Positions 1 to 7,574 are shown, counted from the first letter of the stretch. The stretch: 12,402 nucleotides of DNA from CAYWTX01 sp964461295 (GCA_964461295.1 CAYWTX010000235.1:1-12402), one strand, 5' to 3'. Made by a program: numbers and translations. The notes: generated by a model from the letters alone, not told the origin.

Positions 1-3000
1 GCGGATGCGGTCGCCGTTGGCGGGGTTGACGTTGTACTTCTTGCGGTCGCGGGCGAGCTTCTCGGGCGCCGTCGCCAGTTCGGCGATGAACGGCCCGTCC
101 TTGATGAGCATCGCCGTGGCCAGGTTGCGCAGCACCGCCCGCGTGGCCGCGAACTTCTCGCCGGCGGAGTCCTTCGCGTACACGCCTCGCACGGCCGTGG
201 CGTACCGGGCCGCGTACGCCGCCCCGCCCCAGCGCAGGCAGTCGTACGTCCGCACGACCAGGTCGCGTTTGTCGGCCTCGGCCAATTCGCCCACGTGGGC
301 CACGGCCTCGGCGGCAATGCGCCGCAGTTCGTCGGCAAGCGTGCCGCCGCGCCGGCTGCCGTGGCGCCGGATGACGTACTTGCACTTCTCCTCCAGCGTC
401 TCGCGCCACGCGAGCTTCCGCGGGGGGCCCTGGAACAGCTCCGGCTGCACCACCAGCTTGCGCCCCATGTTGAACGCCAGCAGGTTCTTCCGCCCGTCGG
501 CGCGGATGGTGTCCTTGATCGCCCATGCGATGGAGTGCATCGACACCGGGATCAGCCCGCGCTGGAAGGCGAAACCGATCATCATGATGTTGCAGTAGAT
601 CTTGCTGCCCAGGTACTGCTCGCTGATCCGCGACAGGTTCCGCGCCAGGTAGTCCTCCTGCCGCGTCTGGCCGCGGATCAGCCGCTCCAACCCCTCCACG
701 TCGTAATCTTCCTGCCCCATGATCCCGCGGATCGTCAGCACCTTGTCGGTGTTGATGACGGCCGCGGTGCGGTCCGGCGAGGCGATGCGCGCCCGCCCCT
801 TGGGGTCGATCGCCTGCGTCGCGCCCATGATGTCCATGCCCAGCAGCAGGTCGGCCTTGCCGTAGGGAATGATCGCCGTGATCGGCTGGCGCGCGAGGTT
901 GTACACCACCTCGCTGATGACGGCCCCGTTGCGGATGGCGAGGCCCTTCTTGTCCAGGAACAGGACCGGGTAGCCTTCCTTGTGGGCCGCCCGCACCAGC
1001 ACCTGCGTTGCCACGCCCGCGCGCATGCCGCCCACGCCCGTCAGGCAGGCCCGCCACACGTCGCCCACCGGCCGGCGATTCGACGGCTCGGGAATGTCCT
1101 CCAGTTCCAGTTCGGGGATGCGTGCCCGCGGCGGCTTCTTGCGGCGGATGGTGACTCGCTCGAAGCTGCTGCACGCCGCCAGACGCTCGCACGAGCCGTC
1201 GTTCACGCACAGCGAGATGGACGTGTCCATCTTCGGGCCGTAGTCGGTCTCCGCGTGCACCAGGCCCGGGCAGCCGGTCATCTCGGCGCACGACAGGCAG
1301 AAACGGCACGCGTCGGTGTTGATGTTCATGTGCTCGCAGGCCGGCACGTACCCCAGGCGCTTGGCGATCGCCCGCTCCTGACGCCGCTGGCGCCGCTGCC
1401 GCGTGATGCCGCACTCCTTGTCGGCAATCACCACCTTCACGCCGTCGGCCAGGAACAACCCCTCCAGCAGCAGCCGGTACTGCCGGCGCTTCTCGGGGTC
1501 CACGCGGATGATGGGCACCTCCGCCTCGCCGGCGATGCCGCGAACGATCTCCTCGATGTCCTGCCGCGGCGTGGGGTTGCCCATCGCGTCGTAGTCCACG
1601 CCCGGCGTGGGCTGGTGGCCCGTCATCGCCGTCGTGGAGTTGTCCAGAATGATGAACGTGATGTCCTGCTTGACCTTGATGGCGTGCGAGATCGAGATCG
1701 ACCCGCTGTGGAAAAACGTCGAGTCGCCCATGAACACCACGGCCTTGTTCGTCACGAACGGCCCCGTGCCGCTGCCGGTGCCCGCGCCCAGCCCCATGCC
1801 GCTGTAGTCGTGCATCAGTGACGTCGTCGGCGGGAACATCAGCATCGTGTAGCACCCGGTGTCGCCGTGGAAGATCAGGTCCACCGGCTCGCGGTCATGC
1901 ACGCGCCGCATGTACTCCGGACTCCTGAACTTCTTCTGGATCTCCAGGCACAGGTTCGCCGAGTCGCGGTGCGGGCAGCCCGGGCAGAACGTCGGCTGAC
2001 GCGGCGGCATGCTGAACATGCCGCTCTCCGCCGTCGCGTCGATCCTCCCCAACTCGCGGTCCAGGGCCTCGTACCCGGCCGGGACGCTCACACTCGCGCC
2101 CTGCCCGAGCACCTGCTTGAGCAGCGGCGCCAGCCGCGCGATCAGGATCGAGGGATGCAGCCCGCGCGTGAACGGCAGACCCGCCAGGGCGCCTGGGAAC
2201 TGCTTGCCCCACACCTCGACGCCGCCGCTGGCCAGGCCCGCCTGCCGGTCGCCCAGGATGATGCCGGCCACCTGCTCCTCGACAAAGCTTCGCCGCTCCT
2301 CGACCACCACGATCCGCTCGCACTGCTCGGCCAGCACGCGCACCATCGCCTCGTCGACGGGATAGCTCATCCCGAACTTCACGATCGGCCACTGCCCGTG
2401 CTGGCCCATCTCGTACAGGGCCTGCGTCAGATAGCCGTGCGCAAGCCCGCTGGTGATGAACCCCACGGCCTTGCGCCCTCCCCCGGCCGCGAACTCGATG
2501 CGATTGATGCCCAGTTCCCTCGCGACGGCCTTGGCCCGCTCGAAGCGGGGCGCGAACGCCTCCTCCTGCCACCAGGTCCGCGGCGGAAGGAGCACGCGCG
2601 TATTGAGGTCGATCGCGGCCGTGTCCAAGTCCCAGCGATTGCGGGTGTTGTACTCCGGGTACTGGTTGGGCCGGCACGTCACCGTTCCCCCGCCGTCGGC
2701 GAGGTTGTTGCTGAGCACCATGCCGGCGAACAGCTCCGACCGCCGCGAGAGCTTCAGCGACAGGTCGACATAGTCCTTCACCTCCTGGATGTCGGAGGGC
2801 TCGATGGTGGGGATGTACAGGTGCCGCGATATAAACCGGCTGTCCGCGGCGACTTGCGTCGAGTCGCTCCACGGGTCGTCGCCGTAAATGACCATCGCCC
2901 CGCCATCGCGATGCGCTCCGGCCATGTTGCCCAGGGCCAGCGCGTCGGCCGCCACGTGAACGCCCACGCTCTTCATCGCGATGATCGCTCGCGTCGGGAG

Positions 3001-3249
3001 CGTCTGTGTGCCGTTCAGCGCCGCGGCCGCCAAGGCTTCGTTGTTGTTGATGACGGCGCGGATGCCCTTTTCGTTGAACAGGTCCTTGAGCAGGGCGAAA
3101 GAGTCGAAGAACCCGCTCACGGGGCTGCCGGGGTACCCGCCCAGGTAATGGACGCCCCCCTCGGCCTCCAGCGCGCCTTTCAGCAACGCCTCATTGCCGG
3201 TGAAGATCTGCGGTCCGTCGGCTGTCAGAAACCGGGGCTCCACTTTCAT
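1..3249 (-). CDS. Fused indolepyruvate-type 2-oxoacid:ferredoxin oxidoreductase, C-terminus off left edge
   Basis: Predicted to decarboxylate an aryl (indolepyruvate-like) or other 2-oxoacid to acyl-CoA with thiamine diphosphate and pass electrons to ferredoxin in the cytoplasm. The frame is open for 1083 codons to the edge. Domains in order: an alpha N-terminal 2-oxoacid domain with GYPGSP near residue 40; CPGCPHR at 422-428; a TPP domain with GDSTFFHSG from 508 followed by LDNSTTAMTGHQP; cysteine-rich linkers C648-x2-C651-x2-C654-x5-C660 and C681-x5-C687-x5-C693; an IorB-like gamma domain about 735-932 (GVGGM, then KGLAIRNGAV); and a DUF6537-like segment from about 940 to the edge. Family members of this long type are roughly 1150-1200 aa, so about 100 residues are probably missing. 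ATG 3249 fits the family N-terminus; I see no clear Shine-Dalgarno. Family assignment is firm; the actual substrate is inferred. Confidence 0.93.
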   Translation of the reverse strand, partial: MKVEPRFLTADGPQIFTGNEALLKGALEAEGGVHYLGGYPGSPVSGFFDSFALLKDLFNEKGIRAVINNNEALAAAALNGTQTLPTRAIIAMKSVGVHVAADALALGNMAGAHRDGGAMVIYGDDPWSDSTQVAADSRFISRHLYIPTIEPSDIQEVKDYVDLSLKLSRRSELFAGMVLSNNLADGGGTVTCRPNQYPEYNTRNRWDLDTAAIDLNTRVLLPPRTWWQEEAFAPRFERAKAVARELGINRIEFAAGGGRKAVGFITSGLAHGYLTQALYEMGQHGQWPIVKFGMSYPVDEAMVRVLAEQCERIVVVEERRSFVEEQVAGIILGDRQAGLASGGVEVWGKQFPGALAGLPFTRGLHPSILIARLAPLLKQVLGQGASVSVPAGYEALDRELGRIDATAESGMFSMPPRQPTFCPGCPHRDSANLCLEIQKKFRSPEYMRRVHDREPVDLIFHGDTGCYTMLMFPPTTSLMHDYSGMGLGAGTGSGTGPFVTNKAVVFMGDSTFFHSGSISISHAIKVKQDITFIILDNSTTAMTGHQPTPGVDYDAMGNPTPRQDIEEIVRGIAGEAEVPIIRVDPEKRRQYRLLLEGLFLADGVKVVIADKECGITRQRRQRRQERAIAKRLGYVPACEHMNINTDACRFCLSCAEMTGCPGLVHAETDYGPKMDTSISLCVNDGSCERLAACSSFERVTIRRKKPPRARIPELELEDIPEPSNRRPVGDVWRACLTGVGGMRAGVATQVLVRAAHKEGYPVLFLDKKGLAIRNGAVISEVVYNLARQPITAIIPYGKADLLLGMDIMGATQAIDPKGRARIASPDRTAAVINTDKVLTIRGIMGQEDYDVEGLERLIRGQTRQEDYLARNLSRISEQYLGSKIYCNIMMIGFAFQRGLIPVSMHSIAWAIKDTIRADGRKNLLAFNMGRKLVVQPELFQGPPRKLAWRETLEEKCKYVIRRHGSRRGGTLADELRRIAAEAVAHVGELAEADKRDLVVRTYDCLRWGGAAYAARYATAVRGVYAKDSAGEKFAATRAVLRNLATAMLIKDGPFIAELATAPEKLARDRKKYNVNPANGDRIR

Positions 3250-3257
3250 AGGCCGCC

Positions 3258-3287
3258 ATTGTAGGGTTTGGGGGCGGCGCGGTCCAA
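3258..3287 (-). promoter_or_regulatory. Candidate promoter of the oxidoreductase gene
   Basis: On the minus strand, TTGGAC (3287-3282) and TACAAT (3263-3258) are 18 bases apart. The -10 box ends 8 bases before the ATG at 3249, so transcription would start at or next to the start codon. That would give a leaderless mRNA and fits the lack of a ribosome-binding site. The -35 match is weak, so the call is tentative. Confidence 0.3.
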
Positions 3288-3307
3288 GGCGATTCTTCCC
3301 GGCGCGC

Positions 3308-3324
3308 CCGGCGCCCGGCGCCGG
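3308..3324. repeat. 8-bp inverted repeat between divergent promoters
   Basis: CCGGCGCC and its exact reverse complement GGCGCCGG flank a single base at 3316. The dyad lies between the candidate promoters of the leftward oxidoreductase gene and the rightward Uma2 gene, so an operator is possible. It sits inside a very GC-rich tract rich in GGCGC words and may have arisen by chance. Confidence 0.35.
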
Positions 3325-3351
3325 CAGCGACGGAGGCAAGGCAACAGTTGC

Positions 3352-3380
3352 TTCCCGAATGCTCCCCAACACGCTATAAT
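3352..3380 (+). promoter_or_regulatory. Promoter of the Uma2-family gene
   Basis: A perfect TATAAT lies at 3375-3380. A weak -35 (TTCCCG, 3352-3357) is 17 bases upstream, and a better-matching TTGCTT at 3348-3353 is 21 bases upstream. Transcription would begin near 3387. This rules out the longest reading frame (TTG at 3348) and favours translation from 3417. Confidence 0.5.
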
Positions 3381-3416
3381 CCGAGGGCCATGCAGTCTGT
3401 TCGGAGAATGCCCACT

Positions 3417-3959
3417 ATGGTCGCCACGCAACTCATATCAGCCGAGCAACTGCTCAAGATGCCAAACGCCAGGCGTTGCGAGCTCGTGGCCGGAGAACTG
3501 CGAACAATGACACCGGTAGGACTGATGCACGGCGGGATCGAACTGCAACTGGCTCACCTGCTCAAGACCCACGTAGACCGCACCGGCGCGGGCCTGGTCG
3601 TTTCAGGCGAGGCGGGCTTCTTTATCGCCCAAGACCCCGACACCGTCAGGGCGGCGGACGTGGCGTTTATCCGCAAGGATCGACTGCCACGAATCCCCAG
3701 GGGGTTCTTCAAGGGCGCTCCCGACCTTGCGGTGGAGGTCGTCTCGCCAAGCGACCGGGAGGCGGACGTCGACGAGAAGACCGAGGCCTGGCTCGCGGCC
3801 GGCACCTGCCTGGTGTGGGTAGTCTGGCCGAACACCAGGACGATCACTGTCCACCGCCGGGGTGCTGAACCGAAGATCCTCCATGAGCCTGACGCGCTCA
3901 GCGGCGAGGACGTCATCGCCGGCTTCGAGTGCCCGGTGGCCGATGTGTTCCGGCTGTAG
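3417..3959 (+). CDS. Uma2 family (DUF820) PD-(D/E)XK nuclease-fold protein
   Basis: This 180-aa protein has the typical Uma2 length and layout. Near the N-terminus is the RRCELVAGEL motif (family form yELvdGel), followed by MHGGIELQLA. The putative PD-(D/E)XK acidic residues are D81 (AADVAFIRKDR) and E107 (PDLAVEVVSPSD). The lysine-containing helix DEKTEAWLAAG (K121) precedes the VWVVWP strand. Uma2 proteins are predicted restriction-endonuclease-like enzymes, abundant in cyanobacteria and planctomycetes, with mostly unknown biological roles. I chose ATG 3417 because GGAGA (3402-3406) lies 10 bases upstream and the TATAAT box lies just before that. ATGs at 3390 and 3408 are in frame but poorly spaced from a Shine-Dalgarno. 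The gene is monocistronic and converges on the DUF1571 gene 68 bp downstream. The family call is confident; nuclease activity is inferred. Confidence 0.88.
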   Translation: MVATQLISAEQLLKMPNARRCELVAGELRTMTPVGLMHGGIELQLAHLLKTHVDRTGAGLVVSGEAGFFIAQDPDTVRAADVAFIRKDRLPRIPRGFFKGAPDLAVEVVSPSDREADVDEKTEAWLAAGTCLVWVVWPNTRTITVHRRGAEPKILHEPDALSGEDVIAGFECPVADVFRL

Positions 3960-4027
3960 GCGCCCCTCCAGACCCCTCCGCAAACCGCATCGCGATCCAG
4001 CGCGCCATGGGGCAGGCCCGGGGCGGG

Positions 4028-4888
4028 TCACTGCGACTTGGGCATCTTGATGCCGTTGGACTCGGGGAGGAAATCGCCATCGGTCAGGCCGATATTGAAG
4101 CGGACGTCCTTGTAGACGTACCGGCAGGAGAGACGCTTGTCCCAATCCCAGCCTTCGATGCAGACTGGCAGGAGGCGTTCCACGTCGATGTACACCAGCG
4201 TCTTCCAGGCTGGGTAATGCTCCCCGGCCGGCAGGTAGCGCTCCAGGACCAGGGTCTTGCGGCCCTCGACGTCGGCGTAGCCGCCGAACCTTTGGTCGAG
4301 TTCGCCGGCCGCCGCCGCCTGCTCGTACACCGCGATGAGATCGCGCAGGCCGCGGCTGAAGCCGAACACGCTGACGGGGCGAAGGGTGCTTCGCATGGCT
4401 TCGTCGCCGCCGGGCTTGCGAAGGACCGCGCCTCCGGTAAGCATTTGCAGCATACTGCCCTTGGGGCGGACGATCATGTTGTCGTCGTGCTTGCCTTCGA
4501 CGTAGATGATCTTGTCGCCGAGCGGGGCGTTCTTGCGCCAGTCCATCGCGACGCTGAAGGGCGAGTCCATGAACTTGACGCCGATCTCCTGCTCGCCGCC
4601 GAGGGCGCCGTTGATCCGCTCCTGCTTGATGAACGTGCAGGCGTAGTCGCGCACGTTGTCGGCATAGCGCTGGCGGCAGAGCTTCAACAGGGCCACGTGG
4701 TCGGTCTGGGCGAACTGCACCAGGCGTTGAGGCGAATCGGGTGCGGCCATGCTCTTGGCGATGACGACGTTGGAGGCGATGGAGCCGCCCTGGGGGATGC
4801 ACTGTATGCAGAACAGGCCAATCAGCAGCAGGCCGACCAGCCAACGCATACTGCGATTCGTCGCACGGATCAGTCGCTTAACGGCCAT
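4028..4888 (-). CDS. DUF1571 protein with N-terminal membrane anchor/signal sequence
   Basis: 286 aa. Residues about 14-30 form one hydrophobic segment after a basic N-terminus (MAVKRLIR). This suggests export or an inner-membrane anchor, with the rest on the outer side. No proper lipobox is visible despite the LFCIQC cysteines. The body matches DUF1571: RDYACTFIKQERI at about 80-92, KFMDSPFSVAMDWRKN at about 105-120, then IIYVEGKHDDNMIVRPKG, and near the end YIDVERLLPVCIEGWDW. The family is of unknown function and, as I know it, mostly planctomycetal; its fold resembles outer-membrane lipoprotein-sorting-type beta proteins (my inference). ATG 4888 is preferred over an in-frame ATG at 5038 because GGGAG is 4896-4892 with good spacing and the signal-like segment then begins properly. 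It is transcribed alone, divergently from the DUF2934 gene. Confidence 0.85.
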   Translation of the reverse strand: MAVKRLIRATNRSMRWLVGLLLIGLFCIQCIPQGGSIASNVVIAKSMAAPDSPQRLVQFAQTDHVALLKLCRQRYADNVRDYACTFIKQERINGALGGEQEIGVKFMDSPFSVAMDWRKNAPLGDKIIYVEGKHDDNMIVRPKGSMLQMLTGGAVLRKPGGDEAMRSTLRPVSVFGFSRGLRDLIAVYEQAAAAGELDQRFGGYADVEGRKTLVLERYLPAGEHYPAWKTLVYIDVERLLPVCIEGWDWDKRLSCRYVYKDVRFNIGLTDGDFLPESNGIKMPKSQ

Positions 4889-5047
4889 GCGTCTCCCTTC
4901 GCCGACGCTCCTGGGCATCCCGGCGGCGGGGCAATGAGGCGCCGAGTAGTATATCGGCACAATCCCGCCGCGTCTTTCGGGATTCCGGCGGCTGCCGCTT
5001 CGCCGCCGGCGAGCGGCGCATAGAACCCGGAAACCCAAACCCGCGGG

Positions 5048-5076
5048 ATTATACGCAGCCTACCTGCGCTCGGCAA
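5048..5076 (-). promoter_or_regulatory. Promoter of the DUF1571 gene
   Basis: On the minus strand, TTGCCG (5076-5071) and a perfect TATAAT (5053-5048) are separated by exactly 17 bases. Transcription would start near 5041, leaving a leader of about 150 nt before the ATG at 4888. This start also argues against the longer reading frame beginning at 5038. Confidence 0.6.
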
Positions 5077-5095
5077 AGGTTTTTCTCAACTTTCG

Positions 5096-5123
5096 TTGGC
5101 CGCCCGCTTGGCGCGCCTAAGAT
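5096..5123 (+). promoter_or_regulatory. Weak candidate promoter of the DUF2934 gene
   Basis: TTGGCC (5096-5101) and TAAGAT (5118-5123) are 16 bases apart and read rightward, back to back with the DUF1571 promoter. Each matches 4 of 6 consensus bases. If real, the leader to ATG 5296 is about 165 nt. The 4889-5295 intergenic stretch otherwise holds no gene I can support. Confidence 0.25.
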
Positions 5124-5236
5124 GCTTCAGGAGGAAAAAAACCGGGGATCGCACCTGTGTTCATCGCGGCGGCTGTCGCGACAAACGTGAAGTGCGGAGA
5201 TCAAGTGTGCGGCGGGACGCGGCCCAAAAGGCAGGA

Positions 5237-5255
5237 TGCCCGCGGGTTGCGGGCA
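5237..5255 (+). other. Stem-loop in the leader of the DUF2934 gene
   Basis: TGCCCGC and GCGGGCA form a perfect 7-bp stem around a GGGTT loop. A short second inverted repeat (GGCG-TACT-CGCC, 5256-5267) follows, then an A-rich run and the ribosome-binding site. The position is that of a structured 5' leader. I recognise no known riboswitch or RNA family in it. Confidence 0.4.
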
Positions 5256-5295
5256 GGCGTACTCGCCCGAAAAAATGCAGAAAGGACTTCTCAAA

Positions 5296-5601
5296 ATGGC
5301 AATGCGACCCAACAGCAACCGTGGCAGAAGTGTTACTCAGGAAAGCGGCAGGCCTGTCTCCCCGGCGATGGCCGAACCGGCGATGCAGCCGGCGGCGCAA
5401 CCGGCGTTCAGCCGGCAGTACCAGTCGCCCAGCGCAGCGGCGGCGCCGGCCGCCGCCAAGCGACCGGCCGCGCCCAGCCATGAACAAACTGCGCTGCGAG
5501 CCAGAGCCATCTGGCAGAAGAAGGGCTGCCCCCAGGGCCAGGACGAGACCATCTGGCACCAGGCGGAAGCCGAGCTTCGGAAGGAAGCCGGCGCCCGGTA
5601 G
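5296..5601 (+). CDS. Small DUF2934 protein
   Basis: 101 aa. Residues 1-60 are low-complexity, rich in Ala, Pro, Ser and Gln, and probably disordered. Residues about 62-96 match the DUF2934 pattern: EQTALRARAIWQKKGCPQG, then D-x-x-x-W and AEAEL. In the family this short helical motif ends many small proteins of unknown function, often in planctomycetes and proteobacteria. ATG 5296 is chosen because AAGGA (5282-5286) is 9 bases upstream; in-frame ATGs at 5236 and 5275 would place the leader hairpin or the ribosome-binding site inside the gene. The gene stands alone with 181 bp to the branching-enzyme gene. Family assignment is good; function is unknown. Confidence 0.75.
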   Translation: MAMRPNSNRGRSVTQESGRPVSPAMAEPAMQPAAQPAFSRQYQSPSAAAAPAAAKRPAAPSHEQTALRARAIWQKKGCPQGQDETIWHQAEAELRKEAGAR

Positions 5602-5782
5602 GCGGCCTTCGGCTCGGCCTGGCGGGCTGTGGGTTGAGTACCCGATCGCGGCAGCGCCGGCGACTCCAGGCTCCGGGAGGGCCCGCGCAGCCTGACGCCC
5701 GCGCCGATCGCCGCGGATTGCGCTTCGCGCTGAGCCCCCCAATGCGGTAGCCTGTGCGGCAGCTTCCAGCCGGGAGACGGAA
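5602..5782. other. Intergenic stretch, no gene seen
   Basis: 181 bases between the DUF2934 gene and the branching-enzyme gene. Only the Shine-Dalgarno GGGAG at 5772-5776 for the downstream ATG 5783 is clear. No convincing promoter or terminator was found; a TAGCCT at 5748-5753 lacks a suitably spaced -35. Confidence 0.5.
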
Positions 5783-7486
5783 ATGGCGATCGGCAGTTTC
5801 TGCCTGGTGCTCCACGGGCACCTACCCTACGTTCTGCGACACGGGCTTTGGCCGCACGGCGAAGACTGGCTCTACGAGGCGGCGGCGGAAACTTACCTGC
5901 CGCTGCTGGAGCTCGTCGACGAGTGCGTGTTCCTCAACGCGCGACCCAACATCACCGTCGGGCTGACGCCCGTGCTGCTGGAGCAGCTCGCCACGCCGGA
6001 CTTCAAGGATGGTCTGGAGAAGTACCTGGAGGACCGCATCCATCGCGCCCGCCAGGACGAGGCCGAGTTCCGCTCCATGGGCAATGGCCACATGGAGTAC
6101 CTGGCCAAGCGGTGGGCGGAGTGGTTCGCCCGGCGCGGCGAGCAGTTCGCGAAGATCCATCGCGACATCCCCAAGGCGTTCGCCGAGCGGGCAAGCAACG
6201 GGCTGATCCAGATCCTCACCTCCGCGGCCACGCACGGCTACCTGCCGCTGCTGCTGGAGGACTCCAGCGTGCGGGCGCAGATTCGCGCCGGCCTGGCCAG
6301 TGCCAGGCGCATCCTCGGCTTTGCCCCCACGGGCATGTGGCTGCCGGAGTGCGCGTACCGCGGCGGCGGAACGTGGCGCCCGCCCATCTCGTGGAACGGC
6401 AAGGACAACCGCCTGCCCATCGAGCGCATGGCGGCCGACGAAGGCATCACGCACTTCTTCCTGGAGCACCGCCAGATCGAGCAGTCCAACTCAGAGTACG
6501 TGCTCAACGGCGGCAACTGGCACCGCGTCGATTGGCAGGAGGCCGAGCGCTACGCCAGCCGCGGCTGGCGGTCGGTCTTCGAGCCGCACGGCGTGAACAG
6601 CGCGGCCTCGGGCCCCGGGCTGGTGACGGCGTTCGCCCGCGAGCCGAAGATCTGCGAGCAGGTCTGGTCGGGCTGGATGGGCTACCCCGCCAACGAGATG
6701 TACCTGGAGTTCCACAAGAAGTGGGGCCCCAGGCGCGGCCTGCGGTACTGGCGCGTGACGGGCAAGAACGTCGACCTCGGCGGCAAGCACCTCTACGAGC
6801 CCTCGGCCATCGCGGGCAGGATCCACGAGCACTGCCACCACTTCTGCGACTTCGTGAAGAGCCGGCTGTGGGACTACCACAACCGCACGGGGCGGCACGG
6901 CATCGCGGTGGCGGCGTTCGACGCCGAGTTGTTCGGGCACTGGTGGTTCGAGGGGCCGCAGTTCCTCCGCGACGTGATCCTGGCGATGAACGCCGATCCG
7001 GACGTGGACGTGGAGACGGCCGAGATGGCCCTGCATCGTCATCCGCCGGACAAGACGGTGTCGGTGCCGGAAGGTTCGTGGGGCGAGGGCGGCGACCACC
7101 GCGTGTGGGCCGGCGAGAAGACGGCGTGGATGTGGGAGATCGAATATCGCTGCGAGGCGATCTTCGGCAAGTTGACGTTCAACCTGCCCTGGCGCCAGCG
7201 GGCGGACCTGCGCGACCTGCTCCAGAAGGCCGGACGCGAACTGCTGCTCCTCCAGGCCAGCGACTGGCCGTTCGTGATCTCGCGCGGGCAGGCGATCGAC
7301 TACGGCATCAAGCGGTTCATGCAGCACGTCTCGCGGTTCGAGTCCCTGGCCGACATCGCCGAGAAGCTCGGCGCCGACTCGGCCTATCTGGGCAAGCTGA
7401 CCGACGTGGAGAAGTTCGAGGTCCAGGACGCCGACATCCACGACGTGGTCTTCCCGACCATCGACCTGGAGTGGTGGAACACGTAG
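5783..7486 (+). CDS. GH57 1,4-alpha-glucan branching enzyme
   Basis: 567 aa. It transfers alpha-1,4-glucan segments to form alpha-1,6 branches in glycogen-like polymers in the cytoplasm. The GH57 conserved regions are all present: HGHLPYV at 11-17; GMWLPECAY at 184-192, with nucleophile E189; AAFDAELFGHWWFEG at 377-391, with acid/base D380; then PEGSWGEGGDHRVW at about 429-442 and SDWPF at 493-497 in the C-terminal helical (DUF1957-type) domain. These match the Thermococcus TK1436/Thermus branching-enzyme branch of GH57 rather than amylases. It lacks the longer C-terminal extension of TK1436. ATG 5783 starts directly at the catalytic barrel strand and has GGGAG 6 bases upstream. The next substantial gene, also GH57, supports a role in alpha-glucan metabolism. 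Confidence 0.94.
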   Translation: MAIGSFCLVLHGHLPYVLRHGLWPHGEDWLYEAAAETYLPLLELVDECVFLNARPNITVGLTPVLLEQLATPDFKDGLEKYLEDRIHRARQDEAEFRSMGNGHMEYLAKRWAEWFARRGEQFAKIHRDIPKAFAERASNGLIQILTSAATHGYLPLLLEDSSVRAQIRAGLASARRILGFAPTGMWLPECAYRGGGTWRPPISWNGKDNRLPIERMAADEGITHFFLEHRQIEQSNSEYVLNGGNWHRVDWQEAERYASRGWRSVFEPHGVNSAASGPGLVTAFAREPKICEQVWSGWMGYPANEMYLEFHKKWGPRRGLRYWRVTGKNVDLGGKHLYEPSAIAGRIHEHCHHFCDFVKSRLWDYHNRTGRHGIAVAAFDAELFGHWWFEGPQFLRDVILAMNADPDVDVETAEMALHRHPPDKTVSVPEGSWGEGGDHRVWAGEKTAWMWEIEYRCEAIFGKLTFNLPWRQRADLRDLLQKAGRELLLLQASDWPFVISRGQAIDYGIKRFMQHVSRFESLADIAEKLGADSAYLGKLTDVEKFEVQDADIHDVVFPTIDLEWWNT

Positions 7487-7503
7487 GCGGCCTCAAGGCC
7501 GCC
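7486..7503 (+). terminator. Stem-loop after the branching-enzyme gene
   Basis: GGCGGCC and GGCCGCC form a perfect 7-bp stem with a TCAA loop, beginning on the last base of the TAG stop codon. There is no T-run directly after it, so it may be a weak or Rho-assisted terminator, or a 3'-end protecting hairpin. Confidence 0.45.
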
Positions 7504-7559
7504 GATGCGACCGGTTACGGAAGCCATTTTCTGTAGTGGTTTTCCGGACGTGCCGATGA

Positions 7560-7565
7560 TATAGT
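7560..7565 (+). promoter_or_regulatory. Candidate -10 box of the 67-aa gene
   Basis: TATAGT ends 9 bases before ATG 7575, which would put the transcript start at or just before the start codon (leaderless). No ribosome-binding site is seen. The -35 area (TGGTTT at 7537-7542) is poor, so this is tentative. Confidence 0.3.
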
Positions 7566-7574
7566 AATCATGTT

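Noticed and set aside
295..3264. Two long plus-strand open frames (295-1821 and 1867-3264, 508 and 465 codons)
   Set aside because: They are the antisense of the oxidoreductase gene in the codon-aligned frame. Their translations are His/Arg/Ala/Leu-rich with no recognisable motif, as expected for GC-rich antisense frames.
3348..3416. Longer N-terminus of the Uma2 protein from TTG 3348
   Set aside because: A perfect TATAAT at 3375-3380 lies downstream of this start, so the transcript would not include it.
3603..4844. 413-codon minus-strand frame across the Uma2 and DUF1571 genes
   Set aside because: It crosses two well-supported genes in other frames and has an Arg/Pro-rich composition; the DUF1571 protein is in a different frame.
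4889..5038. 50-residue N-terminal extension of the DUF1571 protein
   Set aside because: Its ATG lies practically at the predicted transcript start and the added Arg-rich stretch would bury the signal-like segment; ATG 4888 has a proper Shine-Dalgarno.
5096..5742. Several 100-200-codon frames around the DUF2934 gene on both strands
   Set aside because: Low-complexity Arg/Pro/Ala-rich translations with no motif; only the frame ending at 5601 carries the DUF2934 pattern with a ribosome-binding site.
5848..7536. 562-codon plus-strand frame overlapping the branching enzyme
   Set aside because: Arg/Ala/Gly-rich shadow frame of the GH57 gene; all GH57 motifs are in the frame starting at 5783.
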